50,885 nucleotides of DNA from an uncultured Lachnospiraceae bacterium (GCA_905234245.1 CAJOGN010000014.1:1-50885), one strand, 5' to 3'; counted from the stretch's first letter, positions 9,216 through 19,616 are shown. Notes: generated from the sequence alone by a model not told the origin. Program-made: numbers and translations.

Positions 9216-10280
9216 CTATAGTAGCTCATTTCTACCCTGATCCTTTAGGGAATCGACTATCTTCTTAACATCCTGAGCACGGTTCTTATCAATTACCATA
9301 ATAGCATCATCAGTCTCTACAATAATCAAGTCTTCCACTCCTATGGTAGATATAAGACGTTTGCTAGAATATGTTATACAATTCTTAGTATCAATTCCTA
9401 AGAAATCTCCTGCAGTAATGTTGCCATTTGAATCTTCATCATAGAGCACACCGAGATTGTCCCAGCTTCCAACGTCGTTCCATCCCATTTCTGCTGATAT
9501 TACACGAACCTTGTCTGATTTTTCCATGATTCCATAATCAATGGATATGCTCGGAATGGTTGGATACACTTCGTTGATTACCTCAGCTTCCTTAGTTGTT
9601 CCAAGAGCATCACCAATCTTCTCAAGACATTCATACACATCAGGAAGAAGGTTTTTGAATTCATCTAAGATAACAGATGCCTGCCATACAAACATACCTG
9701 AATTCCATGAATACTCTCCAGAAGACACGTATTTCTTAGCAGTATCTTCATCAGGCTTCTCTTTGAATTCTACTACCTTTTTATCAAGTGTAGTCTCGCT
9801 CTTATCAAACTTAATATAACCGTAGCCTGTTGATGGAAACGTAGGTGTAATACCAAGTGTTACAAGGGCTCCTTTTTGTGCAACATTGATTGCCTCCTTT
9901 AAGATTCTTGTAAATGCGCTTTCATCCTTAATGAAATGATCTGATGGAAAAATGCACATTATTCCATCACCATATTTCTTAACAATTTCAAATGCTGCAT
10001 ATCCAATACACGCTGCTGTATTCCTGGCAGAAGGCTCCGATAATATGTGATCTTCCTTAAGTCTTCCTGTAGTTGCAGTCTTCATTCCTGGCACTTGATC
10101 AACATTCGTAACTACGAATATATCATCCTTGTCTGCAAGGGTAGCCACCCTGTCAATCGTCTCATTAATCATCTTCTCTTTTCCCGATAAATTGAGAAGC
10201 TGCTTTGGAACTTCATGTCTTGAAAGTGGCCAGAATCTTGTTCCACCACCACCTGCCATAATTACACCGTAGGTCTTCAT
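9216..10280 (-). CDS. manC: Mannose-1-phosphate guanylyltransferase
   Basis: 354 residues, the length of stand-alone ManC without the isomerase-like cupin. It makes GDP-mannose from mannose-1-phosphate and GTP in the cytoplasm. Visible motifs are the nucleotide loop AGGGGTRFWPLSRHEVPKQL, the FKEKPD sugar-binding block, WNSGMFVW, and SIDYGIMEK. All key positions look intact, unlike the pyrophosphorylase part of the fusion at 450. GDP-mannose feeds gmd/rmd (GDP-D-rhamnose) and the polyprenyl-phosphate-sugar synthase at 34230. It lies between two acyltransferase genes, only 4 bp from the upstream stop. Confidence 0.95.
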   Translation of the reverse strand: MKTYGVIMAGGGGTRFWPLSRHEVPKQLLNLSGKEKMINETIDRVATLADKDDIFVVTNVDQVPGMKTATTGRLKEDHILSEPSARNTAACIGYAAFEIVKKYGDGIMCIFPSDHFIKDESAFTRILKEAINVAQKGALVTLGITPTFPSTGYGYIKFDKSETTLDKKVVEFKEKPDEDTAKKYVSSGEYSWNSGMFVWQASVILDEFKNLLPDVYECLEKIGDALGTTKEAEVINEVYPTIPSISIDYGIMEKSDKVRVISAEMGWNDVGSWDNLGVLYDEDSNGNITAGDFLGIDTKNCITYSSKRLISTIGVEDLIIVETDDAIMVIDKNRAQDVKKIVDSLKDQGRNELL

Positions 10281-10284
10281 ACTT

Positions 10285-13098
10285 TTACTCTCCTTCTTCT
10301 AATTTTGCATCTATAATACCTTCTGCTTCCCCTTTATTGTTCTTGTAAAAGGTTGTCGCTATAGAAAGATATATTGCTAAAAATACCAAATATGTATATC
10401 TTATAGATGTACTTAAGGGCGTTGCGATTAAAAGTGTTGCAACGGATATTAGCCCCGCCATTTCAATAAATAAAGTCTTATTCCTCTTCCATATCTTAAT
10501 TACAAACAAATAAAGTGTCAAATACACTAATCCACCAATTTCAAGGAATTGATAAAGAATAGGATTATTCTCAAATAGTTTAGCATAATTGTTTAAGAAA
10601 TCAACAAGACTTGGAATAATGATTTTTCTGTCGTATTCTATTTCGTATATAATATCTAACCACACCTGACCATTTGGATCACAAGGTCCAAATCCCAGAG
10701 ATGAATTACCATACCCTGGTGTATAATAACCGTAGGTCTGATCCACCCATGCCTTAACATATTCAGCGGGATATTGAGTTCCAAGTTCTATATACAGTTT
10801 TGCGTAGTCAATAATATTTTCCTTAAAATAATCATCCCTCTTGTGAATCTGAATTATTCCCTTCATATTGTCGGAAATATGTGGCATATACTGTTCCTTA
10901 ATTACGTCCTCTTCCACAAGCGTAAAAATCATATCTTTTTCTTCATCCGTAAGCTCACAACCATCATAAACAACGCGACTTACCTGTTGAATTGGAATAG
11001 ATAACTGTTCTGAAAATTCCGTAGGCTTAACACCTGCAGCAGCTCTTACTGGAATATTAAGAATAAGTATTACCGCTGCCAAAGAGGCAAAGGTTGCTAT
11101 AAGTTTTTTTCTTACCTGCGTTTTCATTATACATGCCGCTATCATAGTCGCAAGAAGAATTACAAATCCATTTCCTCGAAACAGTCCAAATCCCAATCCT
11201 CCTATTACCATATATATCCAATCCCTTTTATTTGCATGTCCAATACTAAGAATAATACGTGTTAGTGCTAGTAGGAACAAAAGAGCCATATATGAATATA
11301 ACTGATCTTTATTAACTAAGGTCGCATACTTCAGGCTGACAGGATTAAAAACCATAAATGCATAGCTTAATACTATAAGCACTATTGGTGCCCTCATCTC
11401 ATACAATGTCTTAATGTAATAGCCAACAATTAGTCCTACTATAACTATTTGAAATATGGTGTATATGAATAATGCATTAGCCAGTCCAATTCCGGTGGCA
11501 TAACCCATTTTACAAAACAGTGCAAGCAGCCAAGTATGGTATATGGAATGATGGTTTGTATAATTTCCTGTTTTAATCTCACCTAACTGCCATAATGAAT
11601 CATAGAAATAATCTGTCGGATACTTACATAGAATAAGCATTAGAACATTAATTAATATAAATATCACACATGCAGATATACATAGGATGCCGCTAGATAA
11701 TTTACATTCTCTTTTTGTATTAAATGTAAAATCTTTTAAATGCACATATCCAAATCTAAAAATATAATAAAAAACAAAAAAGCCTGTAACAAGCATTAAA
11801 ACTATTGCAGCATACTTCCTAACTCCAATAAAATCGTCGAACACATAATAATTACCTAAAGCTACTAGGCCTGACAGCAACAACGCAATTAAGAAAACTA
11901 CCATTTTAACTGATGTTTTGTCAATTTTGTCTCGAGTTCGTATACACATTACTACAGAAACAATCGCGATAATAATATATGTCAAAAGAGAACCTCTAAT
12001 GTCCCTAAGACTATATATCCATAATATTGATACAACGAACATAACAATGCCACAGTATACTGATTTTTTATTCATCTTATTTAATCTCTTCATAGTTATA
12101 CGTATCAGGGTTTCTGAAAGTACTCCACACACTGTAGCCGCAAATAGAACCCATAGTAACTTAACAATCCGATGTGGAGTATCAAAAGGTATGGCAAATG
12201 TCATAAGTAAAAAAACAAAAATGGAGTGATTCATGTATACTCCATATGTATATCCACTTATGTTTTTAATAACCTTATTCTTAAACAAAGTACCTTCATG
12301 TTCTGAAAATGACAAGAAGACGCACACTGCCATAATCAAAAGCAGAAGATAATCAAGCCGGGTGTGGTTTGTAAAAATAGTAACAATAAGAATAGCTACA
12401 AATCCAATTATCTCAACAACAAAAGCTATTTTTGCTTTTATTTGTATTCTTTTCTCTATTACTCCCTTTAGATTATATAATAATATACCAAGACCTATTT
12501 CTGCATATGCTCTGAAAATACCCTGACTTATAAAAAGGGTCTTTTCCTCCCACAAATCCAAATGACCTACAAATATAAAGCAATATATCAATACTGCTGC
12601 AGAGGTGATGGCAACAAAGATATTAAGTCCTTTCTTCGGTATAATTTTCATTAAAAAGTAATATACCAAGGAAACCCAGAATAATGCAACCACGTACCAC
12701 GCCGGTGCATTAATAGTAATCGGTCCTGGCCCAAACAATTGGAGCATAAAGATACTTTTCCAATTTGCTGCTATTTTCTCAATTATACTTACAAAAAACA
12801 GTCTTCCTGAAAAATCCTGGGAATAAAATTCTAGTATAGAAAGCAATGATACAAATATTACTATTGCAATCAAATACATTGGATATAATCTTATAATTCT
12901 TTTTTTTGCATATTGCTTAATAGACGTTTGTTCGTTGCCATAATAGCTTTTCCCTAACAAAAATCCAGATACTAGAAAGAAAAACTCTACGCCAATATAT
13001 CCTCCCTGTGTATATCCACAATGAAGCATCACAATAAGAAGCGTAAATACTATTCGCCAAAAAGAAATGCTATTATTATCCTTTTTTGATATATTCAT
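10285..13098 (-). CDS. Fusion of an acyltransferase 3 domain and a DUF6020-like GT-C-type membrane domain
   Basis: 937 residues with two separate membrane modules. Residues 1 to about 345 are an AT3 domain: WRIVFTLLIVMLHCGY (R-x10-H) and GVEFFFLVSGFLLGKSYYG. From about residue 370 a second polytopic module begins, ending in a large outer region and final helices. It resembles the protein at 35388: YDSLWQLGEI matches VDTVVQLM, GNYTNHHSIYHT matches AYYTNHHPFATT, and VNKDQLYSYMALLFLL matches VKDTLFSAFLLLLM. DUF6020-type proteins look like GT-C glycosyltransferases. One chain could both glycosylate and acylate the same glycan outside the membrane. The domain reading is clear; activity of the second half is inferred. 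Confidence 0.75.
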   Translation of the reverse strand: MNISKKDNNSISFWRIVFTLLIVMLHCGYTQGGYIGVEFFFLVSGFLLGKSYYGNEQTSIKQYAKKRIIRLYPMYLIAIVIFVSLLSILEFYSQDFSGRLFFVSIIEKIAANWKSIFMLQLFGPGPITINAPAWYVVALFWVSLVYYFLMKIIPKKGLNIFVAITSAAVLIYCFIFVGHLDLWEEKTLFISQGIFRAYAEIGLGILLYNLKGVIEKRIQIKAKIAFVVEIIGFVAILIVTIFTNHTRLDYLLLLIMAVCVFLSFSEHEGTLFKNKVIKNISGYTYGVYMNHSIFVFLLMTFAIPFDTPHRIVKLLWVLFAATVCGVLSETLIRITMKRLNKMNKKSVYCGIVMFVVSILWIYSLRDIRGSLLTYIIIAIVSVVMCIRTRDKIDKTSVKMVVFLIALLLSGLVALGNYYVFDDFIGVRKYAAIVLMLVTGFFVFYYIFRFGYVHLKDFTFNTKRECKLSSGILCISACVIFILINVLMLILCKYPTDYFYDSLWQLGEIKTGNYTNHHSIYHTWLLALFCKMGYATGIGLANALFIYTIFQIVIVGLIVGYYIKTLYEMRAPIVLIVLSYAFMVFNPVSLKYATLVNKDQLYSYMALLFLLALTRIILSIGHANKRDWIYMVIGGLGFGLFRGNGFVILLATMIAACIMKTQVRKKLIATFASLAAVILILNIPVRAAAGVKPTEFSEQLSIPIQQVSRVVYDGCELTDEEKDMIFTLVEEDVIKEQYMPHISDNMKGIIQIHKRDDYFKENIIDYAKLYIELGTQYPAEYVKAWVDQTYGYYTPGYGNSSLGFGPCDPNGQVWLDIIYEIEYDRKIIIPSLVDFLNNYAKLFENNPILYQFLEIGGLVYLTLYLFVIKIWKRNKTLFIEMAGLISVATLLIATPLSTSIRYTYLVFLAIYLSIATTFYKNNKGEAEGIIDAKLEEGE

Positions 13099-13108
13099 AT
13101 CAGCTTCC

Positions 13109-14713
13109 TCACTTCACTGGCCTCTTTTTTGTTATTTTCTCTATTACTTTCTTCCTTAGCAAATCAACCATTTCACTTAAACCAAGGATAGCAATCACGG
13201 CAAAAACAGGCAAATAGCTTATTAACAAACGTGAGCTTGTCTCGAAGAGCATGGAAAACAGAAAAATTCCTACAAAGGTTAATGACAGTATTCCTGCGAC
13301 TTCTTCTTTGTTTCTTTTAAATATAAAATAAAACAACATTAATGATATAATTGGTATCCATATTATCTGTCTGAGCACAATATATATCCAATAATTATTT
13401 CCATATCCATCTACCTGATTATTCATCACAAATCCATACCCTGCTACAGGATAATAAAAATCTCTGATAAACTGTGACAATCTACCTTCTTCCTCTGGAA
13501 CATAGTCAAAAGTCTTATCTGCCACACCCCATCCAAATGTTGGGTCATTAAAGAATACATGGCTTTCATTAATCCAATGTCTAGCTATTCCAAGTATCCC
13601 CATATCTGCTATTCTTTCTTTTACACATTCTAATGCCTCACTACTTCTTACTTCCAATTCATCATCTGAAAAGATCAAGTTATAATCACCAAAATTAAAC
13701 TGACCATATGTTTCATAATTAGACCCTAGCAAAAGATACCATGAAATATCCAGCTTTTTGTTGTCGTCTGGAGTAACACCTACAGCCTTTTCAATACAAA
13801 AATGTAGTAAGAAGCCGATCAAAAAAGCGACCATCACACCTGCCAATGACATTAATACCTTCTTTAATCCTTCTTTCTTGTGTAAAAAAGCTGAAATCAA
13901 TATGGCAATTATAATAATAATATTCAACGCCTTCAGAGAATATGAAATCATAGGAACAATTGATATTATCAGCCATTTTATTATCAGATTCCCCTTCCAA
14001 TCACGCAATTTTAGATAAATATATAATGTTAGAATCGGAAATACAATTGAAAGAGAATCAGTGTATGGAACAACAATCCATGCTTGTAAAGCAAAAAGAA
14101 GAGCACCAACAATATATGAAAAATAGACATAACTTCTTCGTTTCGTTATCTCCCATACACAAAGCGCCGATAGTAAAACCGATATGTTAGCAAACACCGC
14201 TGATATCACTGCTAATAAAAGGCTTGCGTTTAAATTAAAGATATTAGAGATTTTAAAAACAATTATATAGAATACGTAAATGTAAAGATTATTAGGAGCA
14301 TATTGAAAATAACGCAAATTATAAAACTCATCAAAAGTACCATCTACAAAATATTGCGCCCCTTTTGCAACGATTCCAGCGTCATTTCCTACAACAAAAT
14401 ATATTGAATATACTAGTAGCATTTGTAAAGCTAATAGCAAAATACTAGCAATAATTAAAAACCTTTTTGGTAATATATCCTCTATCTCACTTTTTCTTTT
14501 CAAAAGAAACAAGAAAGCCAACAGTATTACAAGGAAAACCACCAGCCACACTACATTAGGAACAACATCCGAAATAAAAACCTGTTGAGAAAGGTCAAAT
14601 ACATAGCTTTCTTTATCAGGCTTTATTAAAAATACAACTAATGCTAAAAACAAGGCTGTAGCTATTATAAATATCTCAGTTATTATTATTAGTATTTTCT
14701 TGAACTGTATCAT
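13109..14713 (-). CDS. GT-C-like (GT39/ArnT-type) membrane glycosyltransferase
   Basis: About 534 residues from ATG at 14713, which follows the upstream stop by 32 bp and has AAAAGAGA upstream; a longer reading frame overlaps the previous gene by 73 bp and adds a hydrophilic tail unlike the paralog. The outer loop after helix 3 has VGNDAGIVAKGAQYFVDG with an acidic residue in the GT-C catalytic position, then YAPNNLYIYV and PYTDSLSIVFP. A large outer C-terminal region begins LLLGSNYETYGQFN. It is a paralog of the protein at 23339. The likely donor is a polyprenyl-phosphate sugar made by the GT2 at 34230. Acceptor unknown. Confidence 0.72.
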   Translation of the reverse strand: MIQFKKILIIITEIFIIATALFLALVVFLIKPDKESYVFDLSQQVFISDVVPNVVWLVVFLVILLAFLFLLKRKSEIEDILPKRFLIIASILLLALQMLLVYSIYFVVGNDAGIVAKGAQYFVDGTFDEFYNLRYFQYAPNNLYIYVFYIIVFKISNIFNLNASLLLAVISAVFANISVLLSALCVWEITKRRSYVYFSYIVGALLFALQAWIVVPYTDSLSIVFPILTLYIYLKLRDWKGNLIIKWLIISIVPMISYSLKALNIIIIIAILISAFLHKKEGLKKVLMSLAGVMVAFLIGFLLHFCIEKAVGVTPDDNKKLDISWYLLLGSNYETYGQFNFGDYNLIFSDDELEVRSSEALECVKERIADMGILGIARHWINESHVFFNDPTFGWGVADKTFDYVPEEEGRLSQFIRDFYYPVAGYGFVMNNQVDGYGNNYWIYIVLRQIIWIPIISLMLFYFIFKRNKEEVAGILSLTFVGIFLFSMLFETSSRLLISYLPVFAVIAILGLSEMVDLLRKKVIEKITKKRPVK

Positions 14714-14745
14714 AGTATCTCTTTTCGTAGCTATTATATGCTTCT

Positions 14746-16116
14746 TTAGACATTTGTAATTGTCACATAATTCATAATGAGATATGAAATCACTGGTATA
14801 AATTGAATATAAAAACAAGTATTTTTATACCATTTTGCTGCTTCTCTATTAGTAAGTTTTGGCTTGTAATAATTAGATTTCTCTATATAGTACACCGCAC
14901 AAATTATAAGCATACATATTAAATAAATGGTAGCGCCAATTATTAAAAACATTTTTCTATTATCACTTAAGCTTTCATATATAAATGATGGGCCATTATC
15001 AAACCCAAGCAAATTCAGAAATGTATATTTTATTCCTGGTCTAAAGAATCTCTCTGAAAAGATAATATATACAATAACGCCCATATTACATCCAAAATAT
15101 AATAATTCAAAATCTTCTTCTTTTTTAAAGCTTAGACCCATTATAATCAAAGCAGGAATAATTGTTATAAACCAGTTACAAGAAGGAGTAACAAAGATTC
15201 CATAAGCTATATACATAAGGGTTGGATAAAACAAATAATCCTTTAAGCCAATCTCCTGATTCTTGCCCTTTCTAAAGGCTATAAAACAGATAATAAGTAC
15301 TATTGCAATAAAAACATATACGCTATTTATACGAACACTGAATAATTCTTCAATTCTGGTTGACCCTTCCGCCTCTTTATATATTTCTGCATTAAGAGCC
15401 TTCATTTCGGCGTAGCCTGGCATAATAATCCTTGTTACTGTATAATCCAACACATATGGTATTACAGATATGATTCCATATAAGAATACTCTTTCTCTGA
15501 ACCTTGATATTGCCAGAAGATAAAAAGGAGCAATTACAAGCAGTGCAAATGGCTTTGTCAAAAAGGCCAGTCCTAAAAGGATTGACATATAAATATACTT
15601 CTCTCTAATGAAGCATATTGCTCCTAACATAATAAATGTAACAGTAAATATATCTACCTGTCCTTTGCCTACTACACCTATACATACCACTGAAGAAAGC
15701 ATATATAAGATTATTCCTTTAATCTTCTTAGCCTGATCAAACTTGAGCATATCTAACAGTTTATACAAAATTATAATATCTATGATATGTACTGCAATAA
15801 TAAGTACTTTGAACCATATATCATATACAACAGAATTAATAGCAATTCCAGCAAAGAATTCCACCAAAAAAACTGGCAACAAAAATGTTGCCGTTATTAA
15901 ATTATCAAACAAACTATAATTATTAGGCAAATAATGCATCTCATGAGTATACTCAGGATAACGACTAACTGAACCATCAAAAATTGTTTTCAATAAATCA
16001 TATCCCCACATGGTTATTGTGTTGCAATCTATATGTGATACAGTAAATACGTATAACAGGCTTATAACAAATGTTATACCTAGTAATATTTTTTCTCTCT
16101 TATCAAAGTATTTCAT
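14746..16116 (-). CDS. GT-C-like membrane mannosyltransferase (GT87/PIG-M type)
   Basis: 456 residues with about ten membrane segments. GKGQVDIFTVTFIMLGAICF followed by YIYMSILLGLAFLTKPFALL is the pattern of GT87 and PIG-M-like polyprenol-dependent mannosyltransferases (WGQxD, then GLAxxxKxxxLL). The first outer loop has SHIDCNTITMWGYDL with a candidate catalytic Asp. It probably moves mannose or a related sugar from polyprenyl phosphate to a growing glycan on the outer face. The start codon overlaps the stop of the AT3 gene at 16116 by one base. Family by motif; substrate inferred. Confidence 0.7.
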   Translation of the reverse strand: MKYFDKREKILLGITFVISLLYVFTVSHIDCNTITMWGYDLLKTIFDGSVSRYPEYTHEMHYLPNNYSLFDNLITATFLLPVFLVEFFAGIAINSVVYDIWFKVLIIAVHIIDIIILYKLLDMLKFDQAKKIKGIILYMLSSVVCIGVVGKGQVDIFTVTFIMLGAICFIREKYIYMSILLGLAFLTKPFALLVIAPFYLLAISRFRERVFLYGIISVIPYVLDYTVTRIIMPGYAEMKALNAEIYKEAEGSTRIEELFSVRINSVYVFIAIVLIICFIAFRKGKNQEIGLKDYLFYPTLMYIAYGIFVTPSCNWFITIIPALIIMGLSFKKEEDFELLYFGCNMGVIVYIIFSERFFRPGIKYTFLNLLGFDNGPSFIYESLSDNRKMFLIIGATIYLICMLIICAVYYIEKSNYYKPKLTNREAAKWYKNTCFYIQFIPVISYLIMNYVTITNV

Positions 16117-17117
16117 TAATACACTCCTAATATACGACCTATCTTCTTCCCAAGAATCCTCTGTAATATATAAATAATAATAAATCCAATTATTAGTACA
16201 ATAACCGCTTCAATAATAAACCAATAATCACTTGCAATTATAAGATTAGGAAAGTACCTTCCCCATATCCCAATCAAAAGCTGATGTGTCAGATATAACC
16301 CAAATGATGTATCTCCTATTAAGACAAATAGTTTAAAGGGTTTTCTCTCGCTATTATTAAGTATAATTGAGGCTATAAGAATACACGCCACTATTGCTGT
16401 ACACATAGCAGAAAGCTTTACTTGCGTAGTGGCGAAATCATCTCTTCCCATTGATAGCCAAAAATGACCTTCTAGCAATTCAAGTGCAATACATAAAGGT
16501 ATTAGTATTATACATATTACATTTATCCTTGTTGACGAAACCTTCTTCTTATTCTTATACCTAATTCTTATAAACATTCCCATGTAAAAGAAAATGAACC
16601 AAACTAAAAAGTTGTTAATATTATATGGGTATGTAAGATTTATGCCACAGTAAGCTAATATATATTCGGCTATTATGGCAGCCGGAGTTATTATAAAGCC
16701 AATCCACCATAGCTTAGAACGAATAAGCTTTCCTACAAGTGGAGCAATTACAACTAGCTGCATATAGACAAGAATATAATAAAAGGTGCTACAACAATTA
16801 CCTGTTAGATAATCCTTTATTGCTGTATCATAGCTTCCTTGAAACACAACGTAGATAAGGGACCACAATGTGTATGGAATAAATACACGAAGAAGCCTTC
16901 TCTTATAAAAGGAAAGTATCTCTTTGCCTTGTATTTCTTCCTTGGTCAAAAGTCCCGAAAGAAATATAAATATTCCAACTGCCGGATTAACAAATGGTCT
17001 TACATATAACTCATAGGGATTAAAAAGAACAGTATGAGTTACTATTACCATAAAAATAGCAATAGCTCTTACAGCCTGTATTTTTTCTTTTTGATTGTCT
17101 CTAAGCAAGAATTCCAT
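16116..17117 (-). CDS. Acyltransferase 3 family membrane protein
   Basis: 333 residues, about ten membrane segments. VRAIAIFMVIVTHTVLF gives the R-x10-H pair, and NPAVGIFIFLSGLLTKEE the second-helix SG block; FYKRRLLRVFIPYTLWSL is the third-helix region typical of the family. Probably O-acylates a surface glycan. It sits between the tandem family of unassigned membrane proteins and two GT-C-like genes, with one-base overlap to the next gene, so all are likely expressed together. Confidence 0.85.
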   Translation of the reverse strand: MEFLLRDNQKEKIQAVRAIAIFMVIVTHTVLFNPYELYVRPFVNPAVGIFIFLSGLLTKEEIQGKEILSFYKRRLLRVFIPYTLWSLIYVVFQGSYDTAIKDYLTGNCCSTFYYILVYMQLVVIAPLVGKLIRSKLWWIGFIITPAAIIAEYILAYCGINLTYPYNINNFLVWFIFFYMGMFIRIRYKNKKKVSSTRINVICIILIPLCIALELLEGHFWLSMGRDDFATTQVKLSAMCTAIVACILIASIILNNSERKPFKLFVLIGDTSFGLYLTHQLLIGIWGRYFPNLIIASDYWFIIEAVIVLIIGFIIIYILQRILGKKIGRILGVY

Positions 17118-17148
17118 TTAACTTCTAATCTATACTCCTATTCTTTCC

Positions 17149-18372
17149 TTAAAGCCCGAAAAAATGATATACAAATCTTCCCATTGCTTTACAGATATAT
17201 ACATCATAAAACGGCATGTATACTATAGGATATGCTACTAATATCTCTGCTACATATATTTTGGATTTGACTGTATGCATAAGAGACTTAACATTATTCC
17301 ATATTATCTTATCACCCATTGCCATTAAGCAAAGAATTGCTCCAAGATAATAGAATATTAATGAATACGCATATCTTCCATAATCAGTCTTAAGGATTAT
17401 CTCTGGTATATTAGTCGCTCCTCCTAAAAGCAAGAAAAGATACTTAACATAGGTAAGCTTGTCCCCTTTTGTCTCCCTTAAAATGTTTCTAAAGAATAAT
17501 ACAAATAAAACAATATATGGTGAAAAGAGAACCAAAAAAATCGGCGTTTCTATATAGCATACTAAGTGATATGGCCATTCAGCCTCAAATACATCTTTGC
17601 CAAAAACTTCATGGTCAATCAAGGACACACTATAATCACTACCATTTGCAGACAGGCTTTTGGCGTATTCAACTATATGTGTAGCTTGTGACTCTGTCAA
17701 GTTGTAGGAAGAAATAAACTCAAAATAAATAAACAGAACCGAAACCACTACAAGAGTAATAATAAATAGGGTGGCATATTTTTTTGAAATCTTCGATGAA
17801 TCCTTTAATGCTTTAAACAGCAACAGAATCAGGACAATATTTACATACATAAATACATATCCCTGATGGAACAGCATGGCAATACCACACAGAATCGGCA
17901 CAAGCCACTCTAAGAATCCCTGAACAATTAATATGCAGCAAATAAATGTCAGTATAACAAGTACTACATCCACCCTACCGAAATTATGCTCTCCTGAAAA
18001 CATAGGGAAGTTAAAAATGGAGAAAAACACAATAAGGTAGTACATATATTTTTTATCTTCTTCTTTTGTCTTAAGAATAATCTGAAGGAAGAATATCATT
18101 AAAACAATACAGAATATAACAAGAAATAGCTTCGACAATGCATATATACCATTATATGACATTGTGTTAAGCCCGGTTAGCTTGCCTATATAAGTCCATA
18201 TAGTTCCTAGTAAGCCTCTTGATACAAATCCATATTCATACGTCATGGCATAAAGCGTTGTATTCTGTGGAATTATATTGCCATCAAAGCTCCATATCAC
18301 AAATAGAATTCCAAATACTCCTAGCAAAACCAAAAACAAGAAATCTTTACTCTTAAAAAAACTCTTCATCAT
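17149..18372 (-). CDS. Polytopic membrane protein, YGF-SR paralog family (tandem copy 5)
   Basis: 407 residues, about ten membrane segments. Landmarks: NTTLYAMTYEYGFVSRGLLG, HNFGRVDVVLVILTF, AMLFHQGYVFMYVNIVLIL, HEVFGKDVFEAEWPYH and EIILKTDYGRYAYSLIFYY. It is closest to the copy at 20849 in the VFE loop and in having DYGRY or DFGRY rather than DYGRW. Two ATG codons are adjacent; the second has the better spacing from GGAG. It is the last of five head-to-tail copies with 5-13 bp between them. No known family name; an outer-face sugar transferase, polymerase or ligase is a reasonable guess only. Confidence 0.65.
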   Translation of the reverse strand: MMKSFFKSKDFLFLVLLGVFGILFVIWSFDGNIIPQNTTLYAMTYEYGFVSRGLLGTIWTYIGKLTGLNTMSYNGIYALSKLFLVIFCIVLMIFFLQIILKTKEEDKKYMYYLIVFFSIFNFPMFSGEHNFGRVDVVLVILTFICCILIVQGFLEWLVPILCGIAMLFHQGYVFMYVNIVLILLLFKALKDSSKISKKYATLFIITLVVVSVLFIYFEFISSYNLTESQATHIVEYAKSLSANGSDYSVSLIDHEVFGKDVFEAEWPYHLVCYIETPIFLVLFSPYIVLFVLFFRNILRETKGDKLTYVKYLFLLLGGATNIPEIILKTDYGRYAYSLIFYYLGAILCLMAMGDKIIWNNVKSLMHTVKSKIYVAEILVAYPIVYMPFYDVYICKAMGRFVYHFFGL

Positions 18373-18377
18373 ATCTC

Positions 18378-19607
18378 CTAAATACCAACAATATTTCTAA
18401 ATAGCACACACAAACGGTCTGTAAATTGAGTAACCGCCACATCCATAAATGGCACAAAAAGAAGTGGCATAACAAAAACAAACGGTCTATACACTCGATT
18501 CTTAATGCGTTCTAATCCTTCATCTACACTTTCTATTATGTCTCTTTCATTAATAGAATACATAAATATAAATATCAGCAAGAAATAGGTTACAACAGCA
18601 AATGTCCATCTTCCATAATCAACCTTAAATATATAATCGGGAAGCAACGTCAAAGGTCCTAAAGCAACTGCTAAGTATATTAGCTTCCTTGAAAGCTCTG
18701 TTTGTTTTTTTATAGTTCTTATAAGTACTTTTCCCACAAATATAATATAGGGAGAGAAAAAAACAAGGAAGATTATTAGCTCTATTACGTTACTTAATCT
18801 ATATTTTAATTCTTCATCATGTAAATCTACTCCCAAAAGCTCAGCCCGCAACAATTCATCATGAGGCTTGCCTTCAACTCCCATAGTGGTTGCATGCTCT
18901 CTTACCTCATAGAAATAATCATGGGCTCCTCCCCTATATGCTACCTGAAACCAGAAGAACAAAATAGCACATATCACTAAAGAAAGCGCAAATACTATTA
19001 TATACTTATTGCGTTCTTTTCCCTCTTTAGTTAGTATCCTATAGATCAGAAGAACGAGCACCACATTATAGAACATGAACACATATCCCTGATGGAACAT
19101 AACACATACAGCCGTAAGCGGAACTACAAGCCATACATATTTTTCTATGGCAATTAAGTAGGCCGCAAGAATCGTTAGCACCAGCATAAACATATCTATT
19201 CGGCCAAAATTCTTCTCTGTGGCAAACATGGTTATGAAGAATATCGTATTTATCAATATCAAATACTGCTGCATTTTTTTGTTGTCAATGCTAGTTTTGT
19301 TAAGAAACAGAAGCATCATAATTGCAAATGCAATGTAACAAACTATAGTACATATAACATAGAACTTTAATGCAACAAAATAATTCCAAATATCTACGCC
19401 TACGAGATTTCCTAGAAACTGATATATTGTTCCTATTAATCCCCTGGATGTAAAACCATATTTATACGAAATCGCTAGAATTGAAGTATTATATGAATTT
19501 GCCATCCAGTCAAAGGTTCTCAAGAAAAGTCCTATGGTGATAATTCCCCATATAACCAGAAACAAAAACATATTTCGTTTTTTTTCATCCTGTAATATCT
19601 TCTGCAT
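18378..19607 (-). CDS. Polytopic membrane protein, YGF-SR paralog family (tandem copy 4)
   Basis: 409 residues, about ten membrane segments. Landmarks: YNTSILAISYKYGFTSRGLI, GVDIWNYFVALKFY, KNFGRIDMFMLVLTILAA, VMFHQGYVFMFYNVVLVLLI, LLGVDLHDEELKYRLSN and LPDYIFKVDYGRWTFAVVTY. It is the closest relative of copy 3 (next gene upstream); both carry GGAHDYF or GGAQEYF in the fourth outer loop. This close pair points to the most recent duplication of the cluster. Function unassigned. Because each copy keeps the same loop residues while helices drift, selection for activity is likely. Confidence 0.65.
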   Translation of the reverse strand: MQKILQDEKKRNMFLFLVIWGIITIGLFLRTFDWMANSYNTSILAISYKYGFTSRGLIGTIYQFLGNLVGVDIWNYFVALKFYVICTIVCYIAFAIMMLLFLNKTSIDNKKMQQYLILINTIFFITMFATEKNFGRIDMFMLVLTILAAYLIAIEKYVWLVVPLTAVCVMFHQGYVFMFYNVVLVLLIYRILTKEGKERNKYIIVFALSLVICAILFFWFQVAYRGGAHDYFYEVREHATTMGVEGKPHDELLRAELLGVDLHDEELKYRLSNVIELIIFLVFFSPYIIFVGKVLIRTIKKQTELSRKLIYLAVALGPLTLLPDYIFKVDYGRWTFAVVTYFLLIFIFMYSINERDIIESVDEGLERIKNRVYRPFVFVMPLLFVPFMDVAVTQFTDRLCVLFRNIVGI

Positions 19608-19616
19608 ACCCTATTC

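Noticed and set aside
13791-14190. Small overlapping ORFs in other frames of the GT-C-like gene
   Set aside because: They are compositional shadows in AT-rich coding DNA with no ribosome site; the same holds for the plus-strand ORFs across the glycan and atp genes.
14714-14818. Longer N-terminus for the gene at 13109
   Set aside because: It would overlap the preceding gene by 73 bp and adds a Cys/His-rich tail absent from the paralog; the ATG at 14713 fits better.
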